NCBI RefSeq assembly: GCF_013375555.1
Contig: NZ_JABXWB010000005.1
Location: 1,762,001 to 1,826,000, forward strand
DNA length: 64,000 nucleotides
Origin: Sphingobium sp. EM0848
Lineage (GTDB): Bacteria > Pseudomonadota > Alphaproteobacteria > Sphingomonadales > Sphingomonadaceae
Reading direction: 5' to 3'
A program made the translations under genes and the position numbers. Under the pieces are notes generated by a model. It ran no database searches. It had not been told where the DNA came from and was given only the letters and a program-made list of their open reading frames with translations. Positions within the stretch are counted from its first letter, which is position 1. Each line of letters opens with the position of its first letter. Positions 24,644 through 33,979 of the stretch are shown piece by piece.

Positions 24644-26965
24644 TTGAAAAGCATGCGTTATCATCTGCTGGGCGGGGTCGCCCTGATCTTTTCCGCGCAA
24701 TCCGCGCTGGCGCAGGACGCGGCCACCGATACCGGCAATCAGGGCGGCCTCGCCGACATCGTCGTCACGGCGCAGAAGCGTGCTGAAAACCTGCAATCCA
24801 CGCCGATCGCCGTCACCGCGCTGAATGAAGAAATGATCCGCAGCAAGGGCATTTCATCCGCGGCCGACTTGACCGCCGTGGCGCCAAGCGTGTCGGTCAC
24901 CACCTCGCCCGCATCCTCCACCAACATGCAGCTGTTCATCCGCGGGATCGGCGATATCGACCCGGTTCTCACCTCCGACAGCCCGGTCGGCCTCTATGTC
25001 GATGGCATCATCCTGGGCCGTGCGGCGGGCAGCGCCTTCGACATTCTGGACCTGGAGCGGATCGAAGTGCTGCGCGGGCCGCAGGGCACGCTCTATGGCC
25101 GCAACACCATCGGCGGCGCGGTCAACCTGATCACTGCCAAGCCGGCCGATGACTTCCACGCCAGCGTCGACGGATCGGCCGGTAATTACGGCTATTACAG
25201 CCTGAAAACCTCGCTCGACACCGGCAATATCGCGGACAGCGGCCTGAAAGCCCGCTTCACCTATCTCCACAAGCAGCGCAACGGCTATGTCGATGACGTA
25301 AATGCGCCGGACACGCGCGATCCGGGCGCCTATGTGCTCGACGCCTTCCGCGGCGCCGTGAGCTTCAAGACGGGTGCGCTGAAGCTCGACTATGGCTTCG
25401 ATTTTTCGAAGCGGGAAAGCTATGCTCCCGCCTTCCAGCTGACGGTCGTCCGTCCCGATGTTCTGGACTATCTCCAGGCATCGCCGGCTCTGGGCGGCAG
25501 CGCGCCGGTCTATTCGGCCAACCGGCTGGACAGCATCGCGCTCAACCAGGGCAAGATGACCGACCGCGTGATCGGCCACACCCTCACGGCGGAACTGGAC
25601 CTGGGCGGCGTGACGCTGCGCTCGCTGACCGGATTGCGGCGCTGGACCAACCGCAATACAGGCGATGATCTGGACGGGAACTCAGGTCTGGTCGGCTTCA
25701 CCGTTAGCCCGGCAGTGCTGGCACCTCCCTATACCTTCAATCCGCTGGGTGTGACGCCGATCGATCTGTTCTCGACCACGAACCGTCGCCGCCAGAATCA
25801 ATTTTCGGAAGAAATCAACATTCTTGGCAATGTCGGTGACCGATTTGAATATGTTGTAGGTGGATATTATTTCCGCGAGCATTCGCGGGAATATAATGAA
25901 CAGAACTTCCTATTGATCCTGCCTTCCCCTGCACCCATCCCGTTGACGCCGCAGGTCACGCTGAACAGTTTCGGTGTCCCCCTGTCGACGCTGCTCGATT
26001 ATGACCATTACAACAAGTCGTTGGCAGGCTTCGTACAGGGTACTTACAAGCTGACCGACACGCTGAGCGCCACGGGTGGCATCCGCTACACCCATGACGA
26101 CAAGCATTTGGTCCAGCGCTCGCCCTTCGTGCGTGACCTGAGCGCCAGCTTCCAGCGGGTCAACTATGCCTTCAGCCTCAACTGGCAGGCGACCCCCTCT
26201 ATGCTGGTCTATGCCCGTACCGCATCGGGATACAAGGCCGGCGGCTTCAACGCCCGTTCGAGCAATTCCGGTTTCAACCCGGAATCGCTGACCTCCTATG
26301 AGGCAGGGATCAAGTCGGACTGGCTCGACAGGCGCCTGCGTGTCAACCTGACGGGCTTCTACGCCAGCCATTCGGACGTGCAATTGCAGCAGTTCCAGGC
26401 CGGCACCGCCGGCGCATCCAGCATCACCGTCAATGCAGGCAAGGCGCGCTATTGGGGAGTTGAGGCGGAAGTCACGGCAAAGCCGGTGGACGCGATCACG
26501 CTGGGCGGCAATGTCGGCTATACCAACCGCAAATATAAGCAGTTCCTGATCCTTGATCCCGTCACCGAACAATATGTCGATGTGAAGGACAGCGCCCGCT
26601 TCATGATTGGTGCGACCACCACGATCAGTGCCTATGCACAGTGGGACATTGCGGACCTGTCGATCGGACATTTGTCAGCTCGTGCCGATTATGACTATCG
26701 CGGCAAGATCTATTTCCACCCGACCACCGTGGGAACGCCCTATAATGACGAGATCGCCAGCGGACCGCGCTCGCTGGTCAACGGGCGCATCTCGCTGACC
26801 AATATCGACCTCAACGGTGCCAAGGCGGAACTGGCGCTGTGGGGCAAGAATATTTTCGACAAGAAATATCGGCTCTACGGGATCGACTTCGGTGCGATCG
26901 GCTATGCCGGGAATACCTATGGCGAGCCTGCGACCTATGGCGTGGATTTCCGTCTGAAGCTGTAA
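24644..26965 (+). CDS. TonB-dependent receptor
   Basis: The 773-residue outer-membrane receptor starts with TTG at 24644, 7 nt after GAAGGA; ATG 24653 lies 16 nt from that site but is possible. A signal peptide ends at ALAQ (residue about 24). The TonB-box/plug start is LADIVVTAQKR, the plug continues through VLRGPQGTLYGRNTIGGAVN, and the 22-strand barrel ends with VDFRLKL. Such sphingomonad receptors import large hydrophobic or sugar substrates, not only siderophores. Its place after the redox cluster suggests uptake of the steroid-type substrate. A strong terminator follows. Confidence 0.87.
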   Translation: MKSMRYHLLGGVALIFSAQSALAQDAATDTGNQGGLADIVVTAQKRAENLQSTPIAVTALNEEMIRSKGISSAADLTAVAPSVSVTTSPASSTNMQLFIRGIGDIDPVLTSDSPVGLYVDGIILGRAAGSAFDILDLERIEVLRGPQGTLYGRNTIGGAVNLITAKPADDFHASVDGSAGNYGYYSLKTSLDTGNIADSGLKARFTYLHKQRNGYVDDVNAPDTRDPGAYVLDAFRGAVSFKTGALKLDYGFDFSKRESYAPAFQLTVVRPDVLDYLQASPALGGSAPVYSANRLDSIALNQGKMTDRVIGHTLTAELDLGGVTLRSLTGLRRWTNRNTGDDLDGNSGLVGFTVSPAVLAPPYTFNPLGVTPIDLFSTTNRRRQNQFSEEINILGNVGDRFEYVVGGYYFREHSREYNEQNFLLILPSPAPIPLTPQVTLNSFGVPLSTLLDYDHYNKSLAGFVQGTYKLTDTLSATGGIRYTHDDKHLVQRSPFVRDLSASFQRVNYAFSLNWQATPSMLVYARTASGYKAGGFNARSSNSGFNPESLTSYEAGIKSDWLDRRLRVNLTGFYASHSDVQLQQFQAGTAGASSITVNAGKARYWGVEAEVTAKPVDAITLGGNVGYTNRKYKQFLILDPVTEQYVDVKDSARFMIGATTTISAYAQWDIADLSIGHLSARADYDYRGKIYFHPTTVGTPYNDEIASGPRSLVNGRISLTNIDLNGAKAELALWGKNIFDKKYRLYGIDFGAIGYAGNTYGEPATYGVDFRLKL

Positions 26966-26991
26966 ACTCGCTCTGACATATCCTTTTTCCG

Positions 26992-27030
26992 GCGCGCGCC
27001 ATCTTTAGGGATGGCGCGCGCTTTTTCTTT
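26992..27030 (+). terminator. Rho-independent terminator after TonB receptor
   Basis: A perfect 12-bp stem (26992-27003 with 27010-27021, GCGCGCGCCATC) and a 6-nt loop TTTAGG are followed by TTTTTCTTT. It lies 26 nt after the receptor stop. This is the clearest terminator in the window. Confidence 0.92.
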
Positions 27031-27242
27031 GCGCCGCTGCTCCTGCGGAGGCCGTAGAACCGCGCCATCGGGATCATTCAAGGCGGAAATAAAGGATCAT
27101 CTATCGATCCCATCCCGAAGTTCGCCATCGCTCCTCCTGCGCCCGAAGAGTAGCCTTCCTCCAAGCACGACCGCCGGGATTCCTGCGGGACAGATGCAGA
27201 CTTCGAGCATCGAGGGAACAGTAACCCCAAGAGGAGAGAAAC

Positions 27243-28991
27243 ATGACCGATATGCTGATCCGTGGCGGCACGGTGATCGACGGTACGGGCGCCAAGAGCT
27301 ATGCCGCCGACGTGCGCATCGCAGGTGGCCGCATCGCGGAGATTGGCGCAAGCCTGACCCCCGCCCCCGGCGAGGAAGTGGTAGACGCCGCCGGCTGCTA
27401 TGTGACGCCCGGCTTCATCGAGAGTCATACCCATTATGACGCGACCATGTGGTGGCAGCCGGATCTGGACCCCCTGCCCGGCAATGGCGCGACCACGGTG
27501 ATCCTGGGCAATTGCGGCTTTTCCGCAGCGCCGCTGTCGAAGGAAAAGGCAGCGCAGTTGGAGATGATCAAGATCTTCTCCTTCTTCGAGGATATTCCGC
27601 TGAAACCCTTCCTTCAGAATGTTCCCTGGGACTGGGAAAAATGGTCGGAGTATAAGGCGAGCATGGCCCGCAACATCAGCCTGCCCGCCAATTATTCCGC
27701 CTTTGTCGGCCATATCGCGCTGCGGCTCGCCGCCATGGGCGTGGAGGCATGGGATCGCGCCGCCACCGCGCCGGAAATCGCGCGCATGGCTGAACTGCTG
27801 GACGATGCGCTGGCGGCGGGCGCGCTGGGCATGTCGGACAATCTGCACGACCATGACGGCGACGACCGCGCTATCCCGACCCTGCTGGCCGACGATGCCG
27901 AGTTCGAAGCGCTGTTCGCGGTGATGGAGCGCTATCCGGGCACCACCTATCAGGTCATCATCGACACCTTCATGCGCAAGACCGGACCGGAAAGCCTGGA
28001 TCGGCTGGGCCGTCTGCTGAAGGGGCGCCCCATTCGCATCCAGGTCGCGGGCGGCATCCCGACGCTGCACTTCCAGAAGGATATTCTGCCGAAGCTGCAG
28101 GAGACGATGGCGCGGTTGAAGGCGGAAGGCGTCGACATCTGGCCGGGCTATGCCCATGTATCGCCGACCAGCACATTGAGCCTCGTCAAGTCGCTGATCT
28201 TCGCCCAGTCCAATGATTATGTCTGGCATGAAGTGGTGCTGGCCGAAACGCATGAAGAAAAGGCGCGACTGTTGGCCGATCCGGACTGGCGGGCACGGGC
28301 GCGGGAAAGCTGGGACAACAAGGCCTGGCCGCATTCACCGATGAACAATCCACAGGACCTTTTCCTGCTCGACAGCGAAAATGGCGTGGGGCCAATTGGC
28401 GGTACGCTGAAGGAATTTGCGGACGCGCGCGGCCTGCATCGCTCGGATGCGATGGCGCAGTGGATATTGGAGAACGGCACCAAATCGACCGTGCACATGG
28501 CCCCCTTCCCCAAGGATGAGGAACTGACCGTTGACTTGATGCTCGATCCCAAGACCGTCGGCAATATCTCCGACGCCGGGGCGCATTTGCAAATGCTGTG
28601 CGGCGGTGGCGAGAACATCCTGCTCTTCACACAATATGTGAAGGAAGGGCGCTTGACGCTGGAACAGGCGATCCATGTCAAGACCGGGAAGCTCGCCAAC
28701 TTCTTCGGCCTGCATGACACCGGAGAGATCAAGGTCGGCCGCCGGGCGGACATTGCGGTGTTCGACCTGGAGGAAGTTGCCTATCGCAACATGGAAAAGC
28801 GCTTCGACGTCCCCGATGGCGATGGCGGCACCACCTGGCGCTTCACCCGGCCGCCCGCGCCTATGCGGCTGACTTTGGTGAACGGCGTCAAGACATTTGA
28901 CGGGAGCACCTATACTGGCGCGCGTCCGGGCGAATATCTCGTACCGACTGCAGCAGCGAACGACGTGACTGCGCTTGAGGCTGCGGAATAA
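27243..28991 (+). CDS. Amidohydrolase, D-aminoacylase-like
   Basis: The 582-residue metal-dependent hydrolase has the N-terminal beta-sandwich (MLIRGGTVIDGTGAKSYAADV), the first metal motif ESHTHYDA near residues 60-67, a NCGFSAAP segment near 89-96, and the late Asp in ISDAGAHLQML near 442-452, as in N-acyl-D-amino-acid deacylases. GAGGAGAG precedes the ATG. It stands alone between two hairpins. Close relatives are often annotated as D-aminoacylases without proof. Cleavage of an amide conjugate of the imported substrate is a possible role (inference). Confidence 0.8.
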   Translation: MTDMLIRGGTVIDGTGAKSYAADVRIAGGRIAEIGASLTPAPGEEVVDAAGCYVTPGFIESHTHYDATMWWQPDLDPLPGNGATTVILGNCGFSAAPLSKEKAAQLEMIKIFSFFEDIPLKPFLQNVPWDWEKWSEYKASMARNISLPANYSAFVGHIALRLAAMGVEAWDRAATAPEIARMAELLDDALAAGALGMSDNLHDHDGDDRAIPTLLADDAEFEALFAVMERYPGTTYQVIIDTFMRKTGPESLDRLGRLLKGRPIRIQVAGGIPTLHFQKDILPKLQETMARLKAEGVDIWPGYAHVSPTSTLSLVKSLIFAQSNDYVWHEVVLAETHEEKARLLADPDWRARARESWDNKAWPHSPMNNPQDLFLLDSENGVGPIGGTLKEFADARGLHRSDAMAQWILENGTKSTVHMAPFPKDEELTVDLMLDPKTVGNISDAGAHLQMLCGGGENILLFTQYVKEGRLTLEQAIHVKTGKLANFFGLHDTGEIKVGRRADIAVFDLEEVAYRNMEKRFDVPDGDGGTTWRFTRPPAPMRLTLVNGVKTFDGSTYTGARPGEYLVPTAAANDVTALEAAE

Positions 28992-28998
28992 AGGAAAC

Positions 28999-29026
28999 GG
29001 GAAGGGCGGATCAATCCGCCCTTCCC
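28999..29026 (+). terminator. Hairpin after the amidohydrolase
   Basis: Arms of 13 bp (28999-29011 with 29014-29026, GGGAAGGGCGGAT) form a strong hairpin 8 nt after the amidohydrolase stop. Only TTCACTTG follows, so termination without Rho may be weak. Confidence 0.65.
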
Positions 29027-29041
29027 TTCACTTGTGGGGCA

Positions 29042-29476
29042 AACATACGACTGGCCAAATTCGGTGCGATCGATCAAATCGGTTTTCTAGTGGAGGATCT
29101 GGACGCCAGCATCGGCCGATGGATCGCCCATTCCGGCGTTGGCCCCTGGCCCCTGTTTCGCAGCGTCACCTTGGAAGGCCAGTATCGCAGCGCACCAACG
29201 CAAGTGACAATGGATGTCGGGCTATCCTATCAGGACGATGTTCAGATCGAGCTGATCCATGTGACGAATATGGCGCCATGCCCCTGTTGCGCCGAGGATA
29301 GGAGCCCGTTGCTGGGCCTTCACCATTGATGATCTGGATGCTGCCGTGGCCACAGCCGTCGAAGGCGGGATGGACGTCGTCTTCACGGCGCTGACATGTG
29401 CACCATGGGCGAGGCCAGGATCGCTGCGACTCGCAGCAATCCCGTCGCCCTCATCCATCTGTCCACGCAATATTGA
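29042..29476 (+). pseudogene. Decayed VOC/glyoxalase-family gene
   Basis: In one frame from 29051 the sequence reads LAKFGAIDQIGFLVEDLDAS and on to IELIHVTNMAP, a typical N-terminal VOC half, stopping at about 29327 after PLLGLHH. A second frame then gives FTIDDLDAAVATAVEGGMDVVF, the start of the second module, and a third frame gives SNPVALIHLSTQY with a stop at 29474. CTG stands where a start ATG would be expected. Missing start, frame changes and a premature stop mark a dead gene. It may have been a glyoxalase, epimerase or dioxygenase relative. Confidence 0.72.
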
Positions 29477-29481
29477 GGAAC

Positions 29482-29512
29482 CATCCCGGCACTGCCAACC
29501 AGCGCCGGGATG
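29482..29512 (-). terminator. Hairpin between VOC pseudogene and Coq4-like gene
   Basis: CATCCCGGC (29482-29490) pairs with GCCGGGATG (29504-29512) around a 13-nt loop. It lies 9 nt beyond the stop of the minus-strand Coq4-like gene. Flanking T-runs are poor on both strands. Confidence 0.5.
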
Positions 29513-29521
29513 CCTTCATTT

Positions 29522-30400
29522 TCACTCAGCCGCCATGGCGTGGCTGGGGCGCGGATCTTCGCTAACCGAATTGGTCCAGGCCCATTCGCCCGGCTTAGGC
29601 GGATTGGTGATGCCCAGTTCCTCCCGAATATCCGTCACCTGCCAGTCGAGATAGTCGCGATAGGGCACGATGAATAACGGGTATTTCCAGTTCCGGCCCT
29701 GGGCAGCCCCGATATCTTCCGCATCCAGTTCGATCTTCACCGCCTCGGGATAGAAAAGGCCACTCTTCATCATGGTCTTGGCGCGCAGATAGGAACTCAC
29801 CCGGTTGAAGAAGGACGCCAGTTCAGGGACGAAATATTGATAGATTGCCCGCATGTTCGCGGCGAGCAACGCAATTTCCCCGGCATGATTGGTTTCAAAG
29901 CCCGTGATCATATGTTCGATGTCATGGGTATGGGTCCGTTCCTTCATATAAAAATCAAAATCAGTCTTGATTTCCATACCCTGGAAAAAATGATCCATAT
30001 TATAGCCGCTGTTGACCACAAAGTCATAGATCACGGCACGAAGGGTCCCCGGCTTGGCGCCTTCCAATTCGTCCTTCTTGAAAAGCGATATCTTCCGTCC
30101 TTCCAGCCAGGCCTTGAACTCCGGCAAGCGCGCTTTCTCTTCCTCGAAGAGCTGGAATATGCGGGGCCAGTTTTCCAGCTCCATCAATATCTTCACCACA
30201 TCGGGAATATAGGCGGTGTTGGGGAGTTCGGCCCCGTTCCTGCGCAGCATTTCCTGCGCGATCAGGCCCCGCAATTGCGGATGGTTGAGATAAGGGGATG
30301 AACTGATCAGCACAGAGCTTTCGGTTTTATGCGGCGATTCTCCCCCATTATAATAAGCAAAATCCGCGCTGCTCACGCGTGAGGCTATGTCGTTTTCCAT
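29522..30400 (-). CDS. Coq4-family protein
   Basis: The 292-residue protein carries the Coq4 metal motif HDxxHx11E: His159-Asp160, His163 and Glu175. The helical body resembles the Coq4 family, whose eukaryotic member acts in ubiquinone synthesis and has been linked to removal of a ring carboxyl with hydroxylation. This protein has about 30 extra residues at both ends and is not near ubi genes. It lies 33 nt downstream of a TonB receptor on the same strand, so both are probably one operon. A catabolic decarboxylation or hydroxylation of an aromatic or polycyclic acid is an inference. Confidence 0.78.
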   Translation of the reverse strand: MENDIASRVSSADFAYYNGGESPHKTESSVLISSSPYLNHPQLRGLIAQEMLRRNGAELPNTAYIPDVVKILMELENWPRIFQLFEEEKARLPEFKAWLEGRKISLFKKDELEGAKPGTLRAVIYDFVVNSGYNMDHFFQGMEIKTDFDFYMKERTHTHDIEHMITGFETNHAGEIALLAANMRAIYQYFVPELASFFNRVSSYLRAKTMMKSGLFYPEAVKIELDAEDIGAAQGRNWKYPLFIVPYRDYLDWQVTDIREELGITNPPKPGEWAWTNSVSEDPRPSHAMAAE

Positions 30401-30433
30401 CTTCTTGCTCCTCTCTACTCTCCAAAATCCATG

Positions 30434-32914
30434 TCAGAAGGCAAAGCCCAGTTCGACACCATAGGTCCGTCCACGATCATAGGTTGCCACCAGTTGCAGA
30501 ACGGGCGATCCAAAAGCCGTATAATGTTTGTTGAGCAGATTCTGGCCGAACAGCGACAGCGACGCCTTCGTTCCGCCCAACGGCATGTCGACCCAGCCGA
30601 TGCGACCATCCACCACCCAGAAACCCTTCTGATAGGCATATTGATTGAGCGGGGCGAGATTGCCCTGCATATCGTAGAAGGGCGTCGACACCAGCGGCAG
30701 ACGACTGCGGTAGCGACCGTCGATCCTTCCCGACAGATGGCCGCCCATCGTCATGTCCGGCGCATCATATTGGACCGATGCGCGCCCCTGCCATTTCGAC
30801 GCGAAGGTGGTGCGGGCAACGTCCGCCACGTCCACACCGTTCAGGATAAAGCTCTTATAGCCGAAATCGGTGTAGCTGAGATTGCCACTCAGCGTCAGGC
30901 CGCGCACCGGCACGAAATCGGCCTCGATCTCGACACCCTTGATATCCGCCTTGCCCGCATTGTTGAAGAACTGCCGACCATTAATGAAGTTCTGGGTCTG
31001 AAGATCCTTGTAATCGCTGTAGAATAACGCAATGTTCGTGCGCAGGCGGTTGCCCAAAGTCTGGGTCTTGAGGCCCAGTTCATAGGCGGTCAGGGTTTCG
31101 GGCCGATAGGGAATGCCGCTCAATATGCCGCCCGCCACATAGCCGGTCGATACCTTGCCATAGGCGGTCACGCGCTGCGTCGGGCGCCAGGTCAGGATCG
31201 CCGCCCAGGTCGCCTTCTTATAGTTAACCTTATAGTCTCCGACGCCTAGCTGGCCGCCCTGCCCGCCCGATACCTCATAGATATGGTTCTCGCGCTCGTC
31301 TTTGGTGTAACGCAGCCCGCCTGTGGCATCGAGCGTGTCGGTCAGATGCCAGGTAATCTGTCCGTAGGCGGCATAGCTGTCGTTGATCGCCCGCGTCCGC
31401 GTCATGCCGCTGCCGAACAGGCTGGCCAGAGAGGGGTTGCTATCCGCAGCATTGATGACGCCATCGCGATTAAGATCGAAGGGCAATTGCCCCACCGGCA
31501 ATCCGGCGATCAGGCCAACCTTTGCCATGTCGATCACCACCCCATTGGCAACAGGCTGGAAAATGCCCAGATAGTCGTCTGCGGGCGAATTTTCGTGAAA
31601 ATAGAACAGTCCGGCTGTCAGGTCCACCTTGTCGGACGTGAGCTGTACCTGAAATTCCTGGCTGAATTGCTTCTGCCGGGTCGACCGCGCAGTCATCAGC
31701 GAGAAAAAGGAATCGTTCGGCCCCGGCGCATTGGCAGGGTTCAGCACGCCTGCGACATTGCCAACCAGCAGCGCCTGCAATTGGGCCGTGGTGAATTTGA
31801 GGCCACCGGACGCGGCCAGATCGTAGATATTGGGGTCCTGCCGGAACTTGCGCAAAGCCGTGATGCTCTTCAGCGTGATCGCATCATTCAGCGGATAGCT
31901 GAGGGTCAGACTGTGCCCTTGGGTCACGACCCGTTCGATACTCGAGGCATTGGCGACGGTTGCAAGGCGATCAGGCGAAATATTGGTGATGCCGCCGAAC
32001 AGTGACTGAAAGGCGATGATCGGCGACAGCAGCGCGCCCGAACTGTCGGGGATGACACCGCGGCTCTGGATCGCGCGGCCGCTGGACCGTGCGTCGGTAT
32101 AATCGAAACGATAGTCGGCGGTCAGACCACCCAGATCGAGCCGCGCGGCGACGCCCACGCCATCGACATTGCGTCCGCCAAGCCGCCTGACGATATGCTG
32201 CTTGCCGAAAGAGGGATCGATCTGGCTGAAATCGATGGTGCTGCCGCCGATCGCGTTGCGGTAATCCCCGCGGATATCATCATGCAGATAGGAGAATTTG
32301 ATCGCCAGCGGCCCGAAGGATGGCAAGTCGACCGAAACCTTGCCGCGCTTTGCATCGTAATTGCCGTAGGATACTGACCCCCGAACGCCGAACTTGCCGG
32401 TAGGCGCAGCGGTGGTCAGGCTGATGGCGCCGCTGGTGGCATTGCGCCCGAACAAGGTCCCCTGTGGGCCGCGCAGCACCTCGACGCGCTGGATGTCCGA
32501 CAGGTCGAAGACCGATCCCACCGTGCGCCCTATATAGACGCCATCCAGATAGATGCCGACCTTGGGATCGACCGCATTATTCGACGTGCCCGATGCCACG
32601 CCGCGAATGATGATCGTCGGATTGGATTGCAGCCCCTGTGTGTTGATCTGAAGATTGGGGGCGATGCCGGTCAGTGCGCGAACGTTGGTGACGCGCAGTT
32701 GATCCAGTTGCTCGGCGCCGATCGCAGTCACGGCGACAGGCACATTTTGCAGGCTTTCTTCGCGCCGTTGCGCGGTGACGATGATATCCGCCAGCTGCCC
32801 GCTCTGCGCGGACGTCGACTGGACTTCATCCGCCACCTGCGGCGCTTGAGCCAAGGCTGTCGTCGCGGCCAATACCGACACACCGGCCAGAACAACGGCA
32901 ACACAAAAACGCAT
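30434..32914 (-). CDS. TonB-dependent receptor
   Basis: The 826-residue outer-membrane receptor has its start at ATG 32914, behind GAGGAGGAGGGG. The signal peptide ends with TTALAQ (about residue 23). The plug begins LADIIVTAQRREESLQNVP and holds VLRGPQGTLFGRNATSGAIS; the barrel ends VELGFAF. It is 53 residues longer than the receptor at 24644. It is followed at 33 nt by the Coq4-like gene. An XRE regulator upstream on the same strand may control it. Its substrate is unknown, probably a hydrophobic carbon source. Confidence 0.87.
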   Translation of the reverse strand: MRFCVAVVLAGVSVLAATTALAQAPQVADEVQSTSAQSGQLADIIVTAQRREESLQNVPVAVTAIGAEQLDQLRVTNVRALTGIAPNLQINTQGLQSNPTIIIRGVASGTSNNAVDPKVGIYLDGVYIGRTVGSVFDLSDIQRVEVLRGPQGTLFGRNATSGAISLTTAAPTGKFGVRGSVSYGNYDAKRGKVSVDLPSFGPLAIKFSYLHDDIRGDYRNAIGGSTIDFSQIDPSFGKQHIVRRLGGRNVDGVGVAARLDLGGLTADYRFDYTDARSSGRAIQSRGVIPDSSGALLSPIIAFQSLFGGITNISPDRLATVANASSIERVVTQGHSLTLSYPLNDAITLKSITALRKFRQDPNIYDLAASGGLKFTTAQLQALLVGNVAGVLNPANAPGPNDSFFSLMTARSTRQKQFSQEFQVQLTSDKVDLTAGLFYFHENSPADDYLGIFQPVANGVVIDMAKVGLIAGLPVGQLPFDLNRDGVINAADSNPSLASLFGSGMTRTRAINDSYAAYGQITWHLTDTLDATGGLRYTKDERENHIYEVSGGQGGQLGVGDYKVNYKKATWAAILTWRPTQRVTAYGKVSTGYVAGGILSGIPYRPETLTAYELGLKTQTLGNRLRTNIALFYSDYKDLQTQNFINGRQFFNNAGKADIKGVEIEADFVPVRGLTLSGNLSYTDFGYKSFILNGVDVADVARTTFASKWQGRASVQYDAPDMTMGGHLSGRIDGRYRSRLPLVSTPFYDMQGNLAPLNQYAYQKGFWVVDGRIGWVDMPLGGTKASLSLFGQNLLNKHYTAFGSPVLQLVATYDRGRTYGVELGFAF

Positions 32915-33232
32915 GGCAATCCCCTCCTCCTCATGAGGCGATGCCATCCCTCGAACAGGCCGGTTCCTTTTGATGGAACCTGGTCCTTCACTCGGCCATG
33001 ATCCCCTGTGGGCCATCATGACCGAACGCTTGGCGGTGTACCGCCATTATCCCATTTTTCGATGCAGGCCGGAAGCCATCACGCGACAATCAATCCGTGC
33101 GCGAAGCCTTTTCCATTTCACATCCTCTCATCGCGAAAAACACACTGCATTTCATCATTATTACAGCTTATTCTCTATCGAAATGCAAAGTGTATCGAAA
33201 CAATCCATACGTCAAGAACTGATTTTGGCCGA
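32915..33232. other. Intergenic region with imperfect inverted repeat 33142-33193
   Basis: This 318-nt gap upstream of the TonB receptor holds no convincing gene. ACACTGCATTTC (33142-33153) is mirrored by GAAATGCAAAGTGT (33180-33193), a 7-bp core plus five outer bases separated by a 2-nt insertion. The area around it is AT-rich compared with the genes, as expected for a promoter. Confidence 0.45.
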
Positions 33233-33979
33233 TCAGGACCTGAGCGGCAAGGTCGGGCATGCCACCGCCAATATGGCATGCCATTCGGATGGAAGGACAG
33301 TGGTACGGCGATCCTCCTGAGCAATGTCGCGCAACTCGCCGCGAAAACGCTCGATCCGTTCGGCCACCCGCGCGACGCCAACAGGTGAGAGCTTCACCGT
33401 CTCCACGCCGAAAATCGTCGCGGGATCGCCATAATCGAGCTTGAAGAAAAGATGCTTCATATGCTTTTCGAAATGCCGCCGCATGGGTTCCCGCCGCCAG
33501 ACATGGGCCGGGTCCAGCCGCGCGCGCAGACGGCCGCCGGGCAGCCGGTCAATCAGGGCGAGCCGTTCCAACCGCTCCACATATTGGACGATCTGCTCGG
33601 GCGGGATGCCGAATCCCTCTTCCGCCTCCGATACCGGCCAGCCGTTGACGATCACGAAGAAAACCGTCGACAGTTCAGGACTGGCGGTCAGCGCCTTTTC
33701 CTGCGCGAGCGTCAGATGATCGTCGGGGCGACTTTCGATCGCGCAACATTCGGCCAATTCGGTCAGCGTTGTGTTGGCGAGCGCACAAAGCTGGGACAGG
33801 GTGCGCAGGCTGATCCCCTTGCCATGCAGCCATCTTTTGACGGTCGCGGTGCCGACGCCCAGTTTTACGGCCACGTCCGCCTGCGTCCATCCCGCAGCCC
33901 GCAGACGCCGCCGCAGCGTGGCAAGCAATGCTTCATGTTCTGCACCAAAAGGGTCGCTGGAGGAAGAAGAGGAGATCAT
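33233..33979 (-). CDS. XRE/Cro-type helix-turn-helix regulator
   Basis: The 248-residue protein has an N-terminal helix-turn-helix over about residues 20-75: RAAGWTQADVAVKLGVGTATVKRWLHGKGISLRTLSQLC. The rest has no sensor domain I recognise; a winged-helix-like stretch lies near residues 110-150 and a basic segment (RREPMRRHFEKHMKH) near 165-180. GAAGGA is about 9 nt before the ATG. It lies upstream of the TonB/Coq4 operon in the same direction, separated by 318 nt, and probably acts on it and perhaps on the divergent SDR. Confidence 0.75.
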   Translation of the reverse strand: MISSSSSSDPFGAEHEALLATLRRRLRAAGWTQADVAVKLGVGTATVKRWLHGKGISLRTLSQLCALANTTLTELAECCAIESRPDDHLTLAQEKALTASPELSTVFFVIVNGWPVSEAEEGFGIPPEQIVQYVERLERLALIDRLPGGRLRARLDPAHVWRREPMRRHFEKHMKHLFFKLDYGDPATIFGVETVKLSPVGVARVAERIERFRGELRDIAQEDRRTTVLPSEWHAILAVACPTLPLRS

